Positions 1-11,160 of a stretch of DNA of 64,000 nt are shown in pieces; within the stretch, counting starts at the first letter, position 1; the number at the start of each line of letters is the position of its first letter. Position numbers and translations under genes: made by a program. Source of the stretch: Theocolax elegans (taxonomy: Eukaryota; Arthropoda; Insecta; Hymenoptera; Cerocephalidae); NCBI GenBank assembly GCA_026168455.1, contig CM047431.1, positions 43,341,466-43,405,465 on the forward strand. Direction: 5' to 3'. The notes under the pieces are model-generated. The model had not been told where the DNA came from. It saw only the letters and a list, made by a program, of their open reading frames with translations, and made no database searches.

Positions 1-760
1 TGACTCGATAAAGCGCGCGAGGAAGACGAGGCGAGGGCATTTACTTCTCGCTCAGCGACGGATCCCTCCGTTCTCTATCTTTACTTTCAATGGGGTGACT
101 TCTTTTTCTTCTCCCGGTTTTCTTCGTTTTTTTTTCTATCTTTACTCACCTCCGTCTTTTACGTCTCGCCCTGCTCTCTCCCTCTCCTCCCGTTTTGCTA
201 TTCCTTGACTCGCTCGATTTGCGCGAACACGCGACAGTCGCGTTCAACGAATCGACAAGAATTTTTCACCTAGGAAGATGACTTTCGACGACAGCATGAC
301 CTTTACTCCGATTCTACATTAATTTATTGTTCATAAACGTGGAATTTGCAGCATCGACTACTGAGAAGCTAGGAAAACCAATCTCAACACTCGACACGAG
401 TAGACTCGAAAATGCAGGTTGCTGCGGTATAGGATAAGGAATTAAGAGAAACGGTGAAGGTGAGAGGTGCCCCCGAATAAAATGAGGTGTTGTTAGTAGC
501 GTTTGGTGCGTTACAAAGGAATAAGGGACGAAATAAGGTGGGTGGCGGTGGTGCGTGGTGCCTCGCTCGGAGCGCCGGACGGCTGCAAGGACGCCCTCGT
601 TTGAGTAATCGCAGACGTCGAAAGTCGCGCCAACCAATTTCTCGCGTCGCGGAATGAGGGAGGATGAGTCGAAGGCTTGCGGCACTGCGATACCAGGGAA
701 CTTTACGATCCTCGAAATCCCCACCTTGCAAGAGAGCAAGCGAGTATACCTACTATCCAC

Positions 761-795
761 GGGACTGGGGACTCGGGACTCGGGACTCGGGACTC
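761..795. repeat. Heptamer tandem repeat GGGACTC x5
   Basis: Five head-to-tail 7-bp units (the first GGGACTG, then GGGACTC), followed by a GACTC partial unit. Sits in a GC-rich island. Confidence 0.85.
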
Positions 796-2381
796 GACTC
801 GTCGCCTCGGCGACGTTTCTATTACGCTCTCAGTTTCTCCGAGTTCTCTTCCCTTTTGATATGCCTCTGACTGTCTACGTCTGCGCCTTATCCTCCTTTC
901 TCTTCCCATTCTCCCACGTTTGAGCGTGGTACGCTCCGTTAGAACCGAGCTTTATTGTATTAGATTTCTCCTTGGGTAAGGAGTATTGTTCTTTTGAAGC
1001 TCGAGCTACCTTGTACCTTCATTTTTACTTTCTATTTCTTTAACGTTAAAAGGCACAGGAAGAGCTTTCTCAATCCTCGAAATTTCAATGAATTACGATG
1101 CTCTGTTAAATATTGTTAATCGACAACATTAATATTTATTTCTCAATTTTCCTTTCTCACTATATTCCCTGATTGATTCGAAGACGAGCTTACACTGACT
1201 ATCTCCTTTTCCGCTTAAGTAAACTTATCCTCATTAATTTTTAATTATTTCTTCAAGATAAATATCTACGATCAGGTTCAATCCCAGTGCGATATATATC
1301 CACCAAGGAATTTAGGATAAATCCTACCTAAAATCCTGAGAAATTGTGTCGCTAAATTTTGACAAAGCGTTCCTCGTAATTGATTCAAAGTCTGGAAGGA
1401 CGACGAAACAAATTAAATGAGCTGTTACGTAAGAAAAAGTAAACAATCCATACTATTTAACGATATTCCCAAGTTTTATTCTTTCCTTCCTGAATCCTCG
1501 TCCGTACTCGCGCGCGCGCGCACACACATACACGGACACGTACACGTCTACTCGACAAATCCTTCGACCGCGTGCATCTCCGAAATTGGCTTAGCCCGAG
1601 CCTCGAGATTACTTCATTAAATTCTATCGATGTATCCCACCTGGACGGGTACGAAGTTATGTGACGCAGAGTCCGAGCGACGTCTCTCCCCTTTTTCCTT
1701 CTTAAGGTTTAAGCGATCGACGCGCAGCTGCTGGAAAGGATTTCTTGCCAACTCGCATTCGTGTCCTCGAGCATCGAACTTTCAAGGAGCTACAAAGGCA
1801 ATTCGATTCCGAGCTCTATTTCTTACGGATTTGATGAGATTTCACTGTGTACGTGTGTATCTCCTCGTGTGGGTGTGCGCGATCCCCCTCTACCTCCCGC
1901 TTCCCCCCTCTCTCGCTCTCTCGCTCTCTCTCTCTCTCTCTATGTGTCTTACTATATCCTCGAGTTGTATTATTTAAGGGGATCAACCTGTGATTTCGAA
2001 TTTTTCTCGATATATTGCCTCCTGTTTTATCCTCCTCTTTCTCCTTCCTCTATCCCTGATCGAAATTGTTAAACTTTTCCACGGGCGTATTATAATTAAA
2101 CACTGATAAAGTTTATATATACCTATATAAAATTAAAACAACCCTTCGATCACTTCAACTCCCATTTATTATTAATTTTTCAAGCGACGACATTTTTATT
2201 TGCCATTTGCTTGAGGGCTGGCTAGGGCATTGACGACAATGAACATTGTGATTCCTAGAAGCGAGAGGTCGAAGAGATTTAGGATGACATTATGAATAAT
2301 TTACACTGGTAGTTTTCTCGTGTGCGTAATTAAGTTTTCCCGGATGTGAAAATTAAATTCGACAGTTGTGGAAGGGTAAAA

Positions 2382-2415
2382 AGGAGGAGGAGGAGGAGGA
2401 GGTGGAGGAGGAGGG
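2382..2415. repeat. (GGA)n microsatellite
   Basis: Roughly ten GGA units with one GGT interruption, in an otherwise AT-rich setting. Confidence 0.9.
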
Positions 2416-2517
2416 GTCAAAAAGGTACAAACATCAAAAGCACCTTAGTTGAAGCTTCGCGGCGTTTGGTCGTAAAACCCGTACGATAATAAATTGTCTG
2501 GAACTGGCAGACAAGAG

Positions 2518-2566
2518 ACGAACGAACGAATGAGCGAACGAATGAACGAACGAACCAACGAACGAG
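2518..2566. repeat. (GAAC)n/(CGAA)n tetranucleotide repeat
   Basis: About twelve imperfect 4-bp units (CGAA with TGAG, TGAA and CCAA variants). A purine-rich stretch continues downstream to about 2945. Confidence 0.85.
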
Positions 2567-2869
2567 ACGACACGAGCTCGCTCGTCCAGCTAAAAGGGCT
2601 CTTTATTTATATTTTCCAAGAGCAAATGCCCGCCCGGCATAACGCAATTTCACGGGAAATTTCGCGGATCTTGAAGCACGTCAAACGCAAATGTCGGTAC
2701 TACCGACAGAAGAGAGACGGAGGATCGAGCCGTTGAAACAGAGAAAGATTCTAAGAGAAGTGCAGGTAGAGATGAGAAGGAAGAGGAGGAAGAGGGTGGA
2801 AGGACTTGTACGTGTTCAGTGTAGTGTGGAACTGAGGTCACCGACGGTTCGTACATTGCGTATATACCA

Positions 2870-2945
2870 GAGGGAGAGGGAGAGAGAGAGAGAGAGAAAG
2901 TGAGATAACTAGAAGAAGAAAGGGAGAGAAAGAGAAGAGAGAGTT
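2870..2945. repeat. (GA)n-rich purine tract
   Basis: A GA dinucleotide core (about 2876-2897) embedded in nearly pure purine sequence to about 2945. It generates spurious Arg/Glu-rich frames. Confidence 0.85.
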
Positions 2946-3674
2946 GGAACGGTACAAGTTAGACCGTGTGATGTAACTGGCGCTCAAGTCGCATCGCGTT
3001 GTACATCCTCGGGTATCTCAAAGCGGAAGTGCAATTCTCCGTCCCTCTCTCCCTCTGTGTGTATCTTTGTTACAAAGAGAAATAAAATACGATATATCAC
3101 GTTATTTCTGTATTTTTCGCCTGAATATTACAAAAGTTTCAAATTTAATAGTAATACAAGCAGCGTTTCGACAAACCAAATATATGCTTTTTTGTCAGGT
3201 CTACATGCGCTTTGTTTATTCTTATACATCTATGTCTAGTTTTCTATAAAATAATATTACTCACAAAGTTGCACTTTTTATACATATACAGCTTTTTAAA
3301 AAAATATAAATTAAAACCGAGATATTTTAAAGCATTATTTATTAAAATTACACTATAAGTTTGCGATACGAATTGCAATATATTTTTTTAATATTCAAAG
3401 GACCATTAGCTTTACGTAATTTAATTATTTCATTCCGACAAATTTTTAAAACAGACCTGCAAACAACATATAATAGAACACATCTGCATATTTAACTGCA
3501 ACTTTGAGCATTATATTGAATGTAACGTAAATCGTTAAATTAGTATACTTTAATATCATCATCGTTACATTATTTATCAAAAATTTAATTAAATAATGTA
3601 GTATACTAAATCCATAGTAACATTGTTACAAACAGAAACTTCATGCAAAATGTACAAATTATATAATAAACAAA

Positions 3675-3846
3675 CCCTGGTAGAAAATAGCGCAGATTCT
3701 GACCATAATTTCTGGTCAACACATGTTAAATTGGTGTATATCTAGAAATTCTGCAAATTTTCTGAAAAGGATTTCTAACAATATCTTATTTTCAAAAATG
3801 TTTACCAGAAATTCTGACCAGAAATAGGCTCAATTTTCTACCAGGG
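3675..3846. mobile_element. MITE-like element with ~50-bp terminal inverted repeats
   Basis: It starts CCCTGGTAGAAAAT and ends ATTTTCTACCAGGG. The inverted similarity continues inward for about 50 bases through variants of TTCTGACCATAATTTCTGGT. The total is 172 bp with no coding capacity. I see no convincing target-site duplication (flanks CAAA and AAGT), so the superfamily is undetermined; the usual TTAA of piggyBac-type elements is absent. Confidence 0.6.
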
Positions 3847-5890
3847 AAGTTTTACGTTTATTTGAACTGCAATTATTTTTAAATTTCAATCAAAAATTTT
3901 CTAGTTAATGCATTTACAAGATAACTATTTTAGTCACTAATTGCGACTCAATAGACCACGACTACTTAGGATAATGCGCAGAATATACCTCAGGAATTGT
4001 ATAGGCTGAAATTTTAACAGAAATAATAAAACATGTTTTCAGTCCATTTAAATAAGGCATAATTTAGCGATATTGTAGAATTAAAATTTTTTAATTATAA
4101 AGTCAAATAAATTTTTAAAATAATCAATTGAAGCATTTTTACTATTTTATAAAAAAACCTCATATATAACAGCCCTAGATAATTGAATATAGGGCCTTTG
4201 ACCCTGTTAAGGTGTACTTCATATTTTTAGTAAGGGATTTCTCGGTAACATAACGGTATTTTTGCCTAAAAAAATCAGCACACATTTAGACTATAAATAA
4301 ACGAAGGGCATTGCTCTTCTTCTTATATATACTGTTATATTCTCTGATTTAATATTAATCATCACACTGTTAATAAGGTATGAAGATTATTATTGACTTT
4401 AGGACTAATCACTTTTAACATTTTAGTCTATTCGATGAATTGTTCCTGATGCACATCCTGTGGTAAGAAAATAATGCTCAAAAATCATAGTACGAAGAAT
4501 TATAAGTAATAAAAATATTTATGTTGAAAATGAAGTGTTAATTATTTACATTATAATATTTTTAGAACAAGTATTCTTCGCTCAGTGTACAAAAAATTAG
4601 TTTATTATAAGAAGTAAAAGAATAAAATAAATATAAAAGTTTAGCTTAGTATACCTATAATAAATAATCGAACCTATATTTTGGTTACAATAAAAGTTGG
4701 AGTTGCTTATCTTCGATTTCTAAGCACTGATCTAAATATAGGCATGCAAATAATATCGTAAAGAAATATTTTAATTGACACAGTTAACGAGTTTGAGTAA
4801 AAAACATTACCACGACAAAGAGCAGGAAACCGAACTCTTAAAACTTGAACTAATCCACGCAACCGAATACGAGCAAAGGACATAGTTTATAATCACTTCC
4901 CCTCGGAGAGAAAAAGAAAGAGAAAGTAGAGTTAAAAAAAAAATGAAGTCGAATCCCAAAGAGGAGATCAAATAATTGCGGAACGCAAGCCACAAATAAA
5001 ACGAAATGGAGCGCGCGCAAAAAGCGAGTCGCGCTTTGATTTTCGCCCGGGTACGTCCAGTTGCCCCTAAGGCCTTCTCATCCTCCTCCTAGTACACCCC
5101 GTCTCTCGCCCCCTCCCCACGGCGCTCTTTCCACCGAAAACTCGGTAAAGCACTTTGAGAGAGGCCGCGAGGAAAGGGCGAAAGCCACGGCTAACTTTTC
5201 GGGCGATATTTACCCAGCAGGGAGAGTAAGACGAGCTTCAAAGGGAGAAGAAGGGGCGGAGTGGCTATGAATATTCAGGGCAAAGTGCCGCTTAACTGGG
5301 CAATGAATGCGTCCGTTAGTCCAGCAACGGTTTCTCAAGTGCGGACCGCTTCAACACCGTATACTCGGACTAGCTGTGTGTTAGAATGCGCTTAAAACTG
5401 GCGCCTCTCGAATCCTACCACTCTTTTTTCCCCTCCCCTCGCAACCCCTCTTTTCCTCTCTTTCACCGAGGTTTCTCTTTCTTGATCATTCGCAATTATT
5501 CTAACGAGAGTTCGATTACCAGATATTATATTCTATTATCACTCCAGGATTATCGAGGATTACTATTATTCTCTTCGTTGTATCTTTAAGATTCAGCTAA
5601 TTAAATCATTTGAGAGCGATTAGCATGGACGACTGTTCGTAAACCCCGGAGCATATTTAAAATCTTATCCTCGTTCTATTAAGGAATTACGAAAGGTGGC
5701 GTCAAAACTATTCCGACGCATTTGAAAGGTACTAAAAAATTAACGCAAAACAACTAGCCAAGCGTCTATCAACAATCGCACGAAACATCTTTCATCGTCT
5801 GAAGAGCGCGTCATTGGACTCACGATGCGAATCCAATATCGGAAAACAATTTTTTTCCTCTCGAGAGGAAGAATTTTCTTCGCTAACCAA

Positions 5891-5928
5891 CTATATATAT
5901 ATATACACATGCATTCATACACACACAC

Positions 5929-5965
<37 letters not shown>

Positions 5966-5968
5966 CAC
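5891..5968. repeat. Compound (TA)n/(CA)n microsatellite
   Basis: TA runs at 5893-5904 and 5941-5964 flank a CACACA run near 5920-5930. Confidence 0.85.
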
Positions 5969-8900
5969 CTATATAACGCTCACCGGATTACAAGCGGATA
6001 GACCGAGGGTGGAATAATTAGACGAGAAGAGTCACGTGTTACGTGCGCTGCTGTGGCCTTTCCCAACCGAGGAAACGTGTGTGATCCTAGGCAGTTACTA
6101 CTACTACTACTATACTAATACACAACTTTATTACGAGTTAAAGTGCGTACACCCTGCAAGCGAGACAACTTAATTTTTAATATTTAAATGGATACTACCA
6201 TATTTGCCTAATTATCTCCTACATTTTTGTAGTCATTTTAAACATTGGTATTATCTCGATTTAATGTTTAATTTCATTGATATACAAGTGTTAATGCATT
6301 TGATATAGTGCACTTGATTCGTTTAAACGAATTTAACGGATAAACAGTTAAGTTATCCGAGCGTGAGTTAAAATTTTGAAAAAAAAAAATAGTTGAATAT
6401 TATTAATATTGAGTAAGTAATATTTTATTATATTTTTTATTTTAATTTAAATCCAGACTCGTTTTCTTTAATATTTACAGGAACTTTATAAATGAAAAGA
6501 CGATACGATTTACAAAGTGTAGATATAATTAAACGCGACGAACAGAGCCTCACAATCGAATGAAAAATAATAAGTCACAGGTGTACCTTCGAGAGGCTAG
6601 AGTACTCGTAAACGGGGAGATGATTAATTAATTAGTTTATAGATAATTAGAATAGAGAGGCTCATTTATATATATGCAAAAATAGTTCAGTCCTTCCTTT
6701 TACACGTAGGAAAAAAAGAAGCAAAATAAGAAAAGGAGAGTATGGAAGACGGTCAGATGTGAAAAGTGAAAAAGGAGTAAGTGGACGAGTGAGAAGAAAA
6801 AAGAACTCTCGAGGGACACAAAGACAATTGAATTCCACTGGGTTCCTTTTGTCGTTTTCCGACAGAGAGAAAAGTAATTCATTGATCTTATGCAGTAATA
6901 GCACAATATACCTACTTCTTGCAATCTCTTTTTTTTTCCTTTTTCCCTCTTTCTTTCTTTGCTTCCTTTTGTAAGAAGAAACTTTACAAGTTACGCTCTG
7001 GCTTCTGAGATCTGCGTGTGCTTTTACTTTAATTAAAGTGTTTTCATGGTTTTACTAATTTTCTTGGTGAAGGAACCTCGCGGATACAGGCTACATTATT
7101 CTGTTAGAAAATGTATGTAACGCTAGTTCCGTTTAAGGTAAAGTTTCTCAAGATTTACAGCGTGAGCTCAGTGCGTGTTGTGCAATTAAAATGCGCCGTT
7201 CAAAAATCCTTTGCAACAAGTTTTCTTTTCGCGGTACGTATTTTATACATACTTATATATAGCTGAATAAATTTACAAACCAGCCCCTTTTGATGTTCTA
7301 AACTAATTCCCGGTGAATATAAATTTTTATTCAATGTCTGATGTAACGGACACGCTAGTTTTTAATACGTAACGATTCGTGAGACATGAATTTCCAATAG
7401 CTCCTCAGCCACGTAGACAGCAGAGAGCAGATACAACCGCGAGTGAATTCTCAACCGCAAATCTGTAGATAAAAAGAAAATCCTAGGAAAAAGTTTGGGG
7501 AAAAAGAAAAAAAAAAGTGTGCCCCATTAAAGTAGCCCAGGCTAGAGATAATAAGATATTTAGTTGGTTAACATTTATATATACGGAGGCTCGGTAAGCC
7601 CCTTTTCGCGGTCCGGAGACTTAGGAGCCGGCGGCGGTCACCCCCTGAGTGCATTCTCCTGTTTCCCGAGACGTCTACGACGCTTTCGGGATCATTAATT
7701 TAACGCGGCGAGAGAACGGAGAGACTTGATAATACGCGACGAGATAGGCTGTATCGAGGAAATTGGCCGTGAAAGATTCGGAAGGTAAGGAGATTACCGA
7801 GGGACTCCCCTTTTCTTTTTCAGACGAAAGACCCTGAACCTTTTTCGAGCTTCCTTCTTTTATTTTGCATAGATCGTGTACGTGCTTCCGATATTGTCCT
7901 CAGCAACCTCTACATATGTCAGGATGAAAATTTCGGGAAAGGGTACATTCGCTTATCATTAATAAATATTGCAAAATAATCCTCGCTAAACGATGCCGCG
8001 TAATGTACGTAGAATGAAACTACAAAATAGCACAGGTAACATGACGAAGCAATTAATTCGCAGTTGTCATCGTGCAGGACGTAGCGAGAAACGGAGAAGA
8101 AGACGCGCCGACAGTCGAGCAGCCATAATCAGGAGACGACGTGGCTCGGCAAATATCGCGTAATAAACCGAGTGGGTTTGCGTGCGGCCCATCGAAAATT
8201 TAAGTTGCATGCTGTGGTTAATCGCGTGCCAGGTAAGAGAACGCGTGCTTATACCAACCCCTCTTTGTTGCCTTCTCTTCGTTCACTTTCCTTTCCCTCA
8301 CCTATACGACTTTGCAACCGATGATTTTCTCTGCCCTACTGCGAAAACGAGGATTCGAGGCGTACGTCTACGTCTATACCGATCTGCGGGGCTTACCTCA
8401 TAACCTACGGTTTCTTCTTTCCTAAACGTCCAACTTTCTACTAACAATTGATTTTTAAACCTATCGTTATATCTCGATGGCTATGCATTTATTTCTGTCC
8501 ATTATTTCGAATGAAACCTGTCGTTATCGTTTGAAAATTACAGTAATACAAGAATGAACTTTTTATATTATATATACTGTTATATTTTGATGTTATAAAG
8601 CTGGTGCTATTTAATTACTTATTTAATTATAATTAACATTCAGAAATTAGTCTTTTCCTCTTCGAGTATCAAAATCTATTTGTAACCAGTTTGATTTCTA
8701 CAATATTCAATCTACAGGAGGATGCCTGTAGACGCGAGAATCGATGATTCTACATTTGAAACACAGAAAGCATATATTTGTCATTATTATAAGTACGAAA
8801 CAATATGGATTTACAAATGAAATCAAGATTATTATGAAGCTGATATTCTCCATGCCGAACGACTAAGTATACCACCCTAGAGAAAGCTACTTTTTCAGTG

Positions 8901-9310
8901 CTTAATGATAATTTGGATAATAGACTACACTAAAACGGGTTCCATTTAAAAAGAAAGTACTTATTAGTAACATTCGATTTTATTTTTCGAAGGCTCGAAC
9001 GTAAGTATCGAGCACAAGTAGTGAATATAGTCACTAGAAATGTAAATTAAAATTAAAATGTACTTTTTTGTTATAATCCATTAGGTATATTAACAATCTG
9101 TAAGCATCCTCCATTATCAATATTAAAGTAATTTCCTTTGCGATGTTGATAATTTATGAATATTGTAAATTGGAAATCGAACTGGTATAAAATAGCGACT
9201 CGATATTTAAAAGCGTGTTTGTATTTGTAAATAATAAATTAATTTAATTACTCACTGTGGTTTCGTTAGCACAATAAAGTTGGTACTTTATCGTTTACAA
9301 GACGCTTTAG

Positions 9311-9348
9311 AGACTCACCTGGAACAGAGAAAAAAGAGAAGCAGCTAT
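9311..9348 (-). promoter_or_regulatory. Candidate recursive-splicing ratchet point (zero-length exon)
   Basis: On the minus strand a 16-base pyrimidine-only run (one G follows it) leads to GTTCCAG|GTGAGTCTC, with the junction between 9319 and 9318. A branch-point-like ACTCATA lies about 25-30 bases upstream of the CAG. The 3' and 5' splice signals are fused with no exon between them. Together with the similar site at 59564 on the same strand, this suggests a single long minus-strand intron across the window. The motif is seen directly; its use in splicing is inferred. Confidence 0.5.
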
Positions 9349-10540
9349 GAGTTTGAGATTATATGAAATATAGAATAGTTAATCTTAAATACACGAGACG
9401 ATAATATAAGGGATGTATATATATATATCACCCAATAGACGTGTAATAATTCATCAGTGTTTAATGATAATATACACACGTGTAATCACACACGCAGACA
9501 CACGTACACGCAACGAAGTAATCGAATGGTCACGAGTCACGAGGATAATAAGTGCATCGACATTATTCAAGTTGATTAAATCCGTTAAAGGTAGTATATA
9601 TATACAGGTGAGAGTGCGATATACCCAAGGAGATATATTTTACGATGGAGTTGAATACCAAGCGAAGGCAGCAGCAGTAGCCGCATCAGTATAGGGAAAG
9701 ATTTGTCGAACCGCAAAGCCCTGGTAATATAGTACCATAGTTGGCGATCATCGTAATGACCGCGAGCCGATTCACACCAGGACAAAAGACTGATAATCTC
9801 GCGCACCGACAATACTAATAGACAGCTGCGTTGCGCCTCGGTTCCGGGCTGGTGCACACCTATCAGCACGGGGAAGGACGAGGAAGAGGAAGAGGAGCAT
9901 AAGAGAAGGAGGAGGAAGGGAGATACATAAACAGATCGGCGGATATATCCATAGGACCTACCGTTCATCCATTCATCCTTGTGCACGCGCTTGAGCATTC
10001 GTGATATTACGGGCGATTGCCGTAGATTGAGGTGACTCGGAGATGAAACTCCCTAAATACTCCTGGTTCCTTATATATCTACTCCATTCTATGTCTGGAC
10101 GTGTTCTCGTAAACGTCTCGAAGATATCTACCTGATTTTACGAGAATTCTAATAAGATCGTCCTTTTAAGGGTTCAACTTAATTATTTCGCTGCGTTATT
10201 CTAATTATATATATACCTTGTTTATCGCCCATTCAATCATTTACTGTTTCAAATCACAATTTCATTCTACTCATTTTAATTATTTTCCTATAATAATCGT
10301 GCACGGAGAGAATAATTTAGTAACATTCACTCAAATGTTGCTTAATTCTTTAACTTTTTATCCTCTATTTTATTGAAAAGCTGAGAAACAGATTGACAAA
10401 TTTATTATGCGGGATATTCATGTTTACCAGATAGTCATTTTCATATTATTTATACGTCTTTCGAAAGGGATTGAGTCGAAATTGTCCAAAAATTTGCTTA
10501 AAATAAAATAAACGTTATTTATAAGTTTTAAATACCTTAT

Positions 10541-10650
10541 ATAAACCCGAAAAAACTATTGGGTTATTAGAAAATTAAAAAAAATTCAATTTGAACCTCC
10601 GACCTTTATACCTCCGGAGACTCTCACTTTACCAACTGAGCTATTTTATT
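10541..10650 (-). mobile_element. tRNA-derived SINE-like element
   Basis: On the minus strand an A-box TAGCTCAGTTGG (10632-10643) is followed about 35 bases later by a B-box-like GGTTCAAATT (10588-10597). Both are tRNA internal promoter motifs. An AT-rich tail follows, ending AACCCAATAG, TTTTTTC, GGGTTTAT. No acceptor stem closes, so it is a tRNA-derived repeat or pseudogene, not a working tRNA. Confidence 0.55.
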
Positions 10651-11066
10651 GTTTATGTCATAGTGTTGAATTCAGATTTCATAATTTTGAACTTACAACC
10701 TGAATGTAACGTAACGTCGTGAATATTAAAATAGGTCAGTTGATCGATCCAAAAATAGTTAGAGCCAGCTCAACCTCACGTAAGGCCCTGCTATGGCTGT
10801 AGGATAGGCTCTTATTATAATGTGTAATAGTGCGCACATTACATCCAGATTTTGCAAGATAAATTAAAACAATTCACATTGTTTGGGCTTATCGAATCCC
10901 GAAAATTAAAACAATAATAATAAAATAATAATATGAAATTTTAACCTCTATATGCATGTAAATGATACTTGAATTGTACAAAATATTCTGGACAAATTTG
11001 TTTTCAACTGTAATTGTTATAAAATAGTTTAATAATTAATTATATTACTAAATAATTGTAAACGTC

Positions 11067-11160
11067 TCCGAAGTTAACGGTCGGAGGTTCAAATCTCGAA
11101 TGTGGAAATTTTTTTAATTTTCTTTTCATCCAATACTTTATTTCGGTTCTTATAAAGAAT
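11067..11160 (+). mobile_element. Second SINE-like end, opposite orientation, 5'-truncated
   Basis: TCTCCGAAGTTAACGGTCGG and the B-box GGTTCAAATC (11086-11095) match the 10541-10650 element in inverted orientation. A similar tail follows (AATTTTTTTAATTTTC, then CCAATA and TTTCGG). The A-box is absent. With its partner it forms an imperfect inverted repeat 400-500 bp apart with tails pointing outward. Confidence 0.5.

Larger units (their letters stand above)
1..3040. other. Non-coding stretch, pyrimidine- then purine-rich
   Basis: The start (about 60-230) is strongly CT-rich and includes a donor-like GAG|GTGAGT on the minus strand at about 147-155. A GC-rich island lies at 540-680. AT-rich sequence follows, with a (CG)(CA) run at 1509-1528 and a CT run at 1908-1942. 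Several overlapping open frames of 60-150 residues exist on both strands, but none has a domain and many are translations of repeats. Confidence 0.6.
3041..9310. other. Non-coding stretch with two GC-rich islands
   Basis: About 3041-4800 is very AT-rich and, apart from the MITE-like element, featureless. Islands of higher GC occur at about 5030-5250, 7590-7760 and 8050-8230. The last ends with CAG|GTAAGAG at 8229, a fair plus-strand donor that could mark an untranslated exon. No supported coding sequence. Confidence 0.5.

Noticed and set aside
142..160. GAG|GTGAGT donor-like site on the minus strand
   Set aside because: Good donor match, but it lacks a 3' splice site and no supported exon ends there; kept only as a note.
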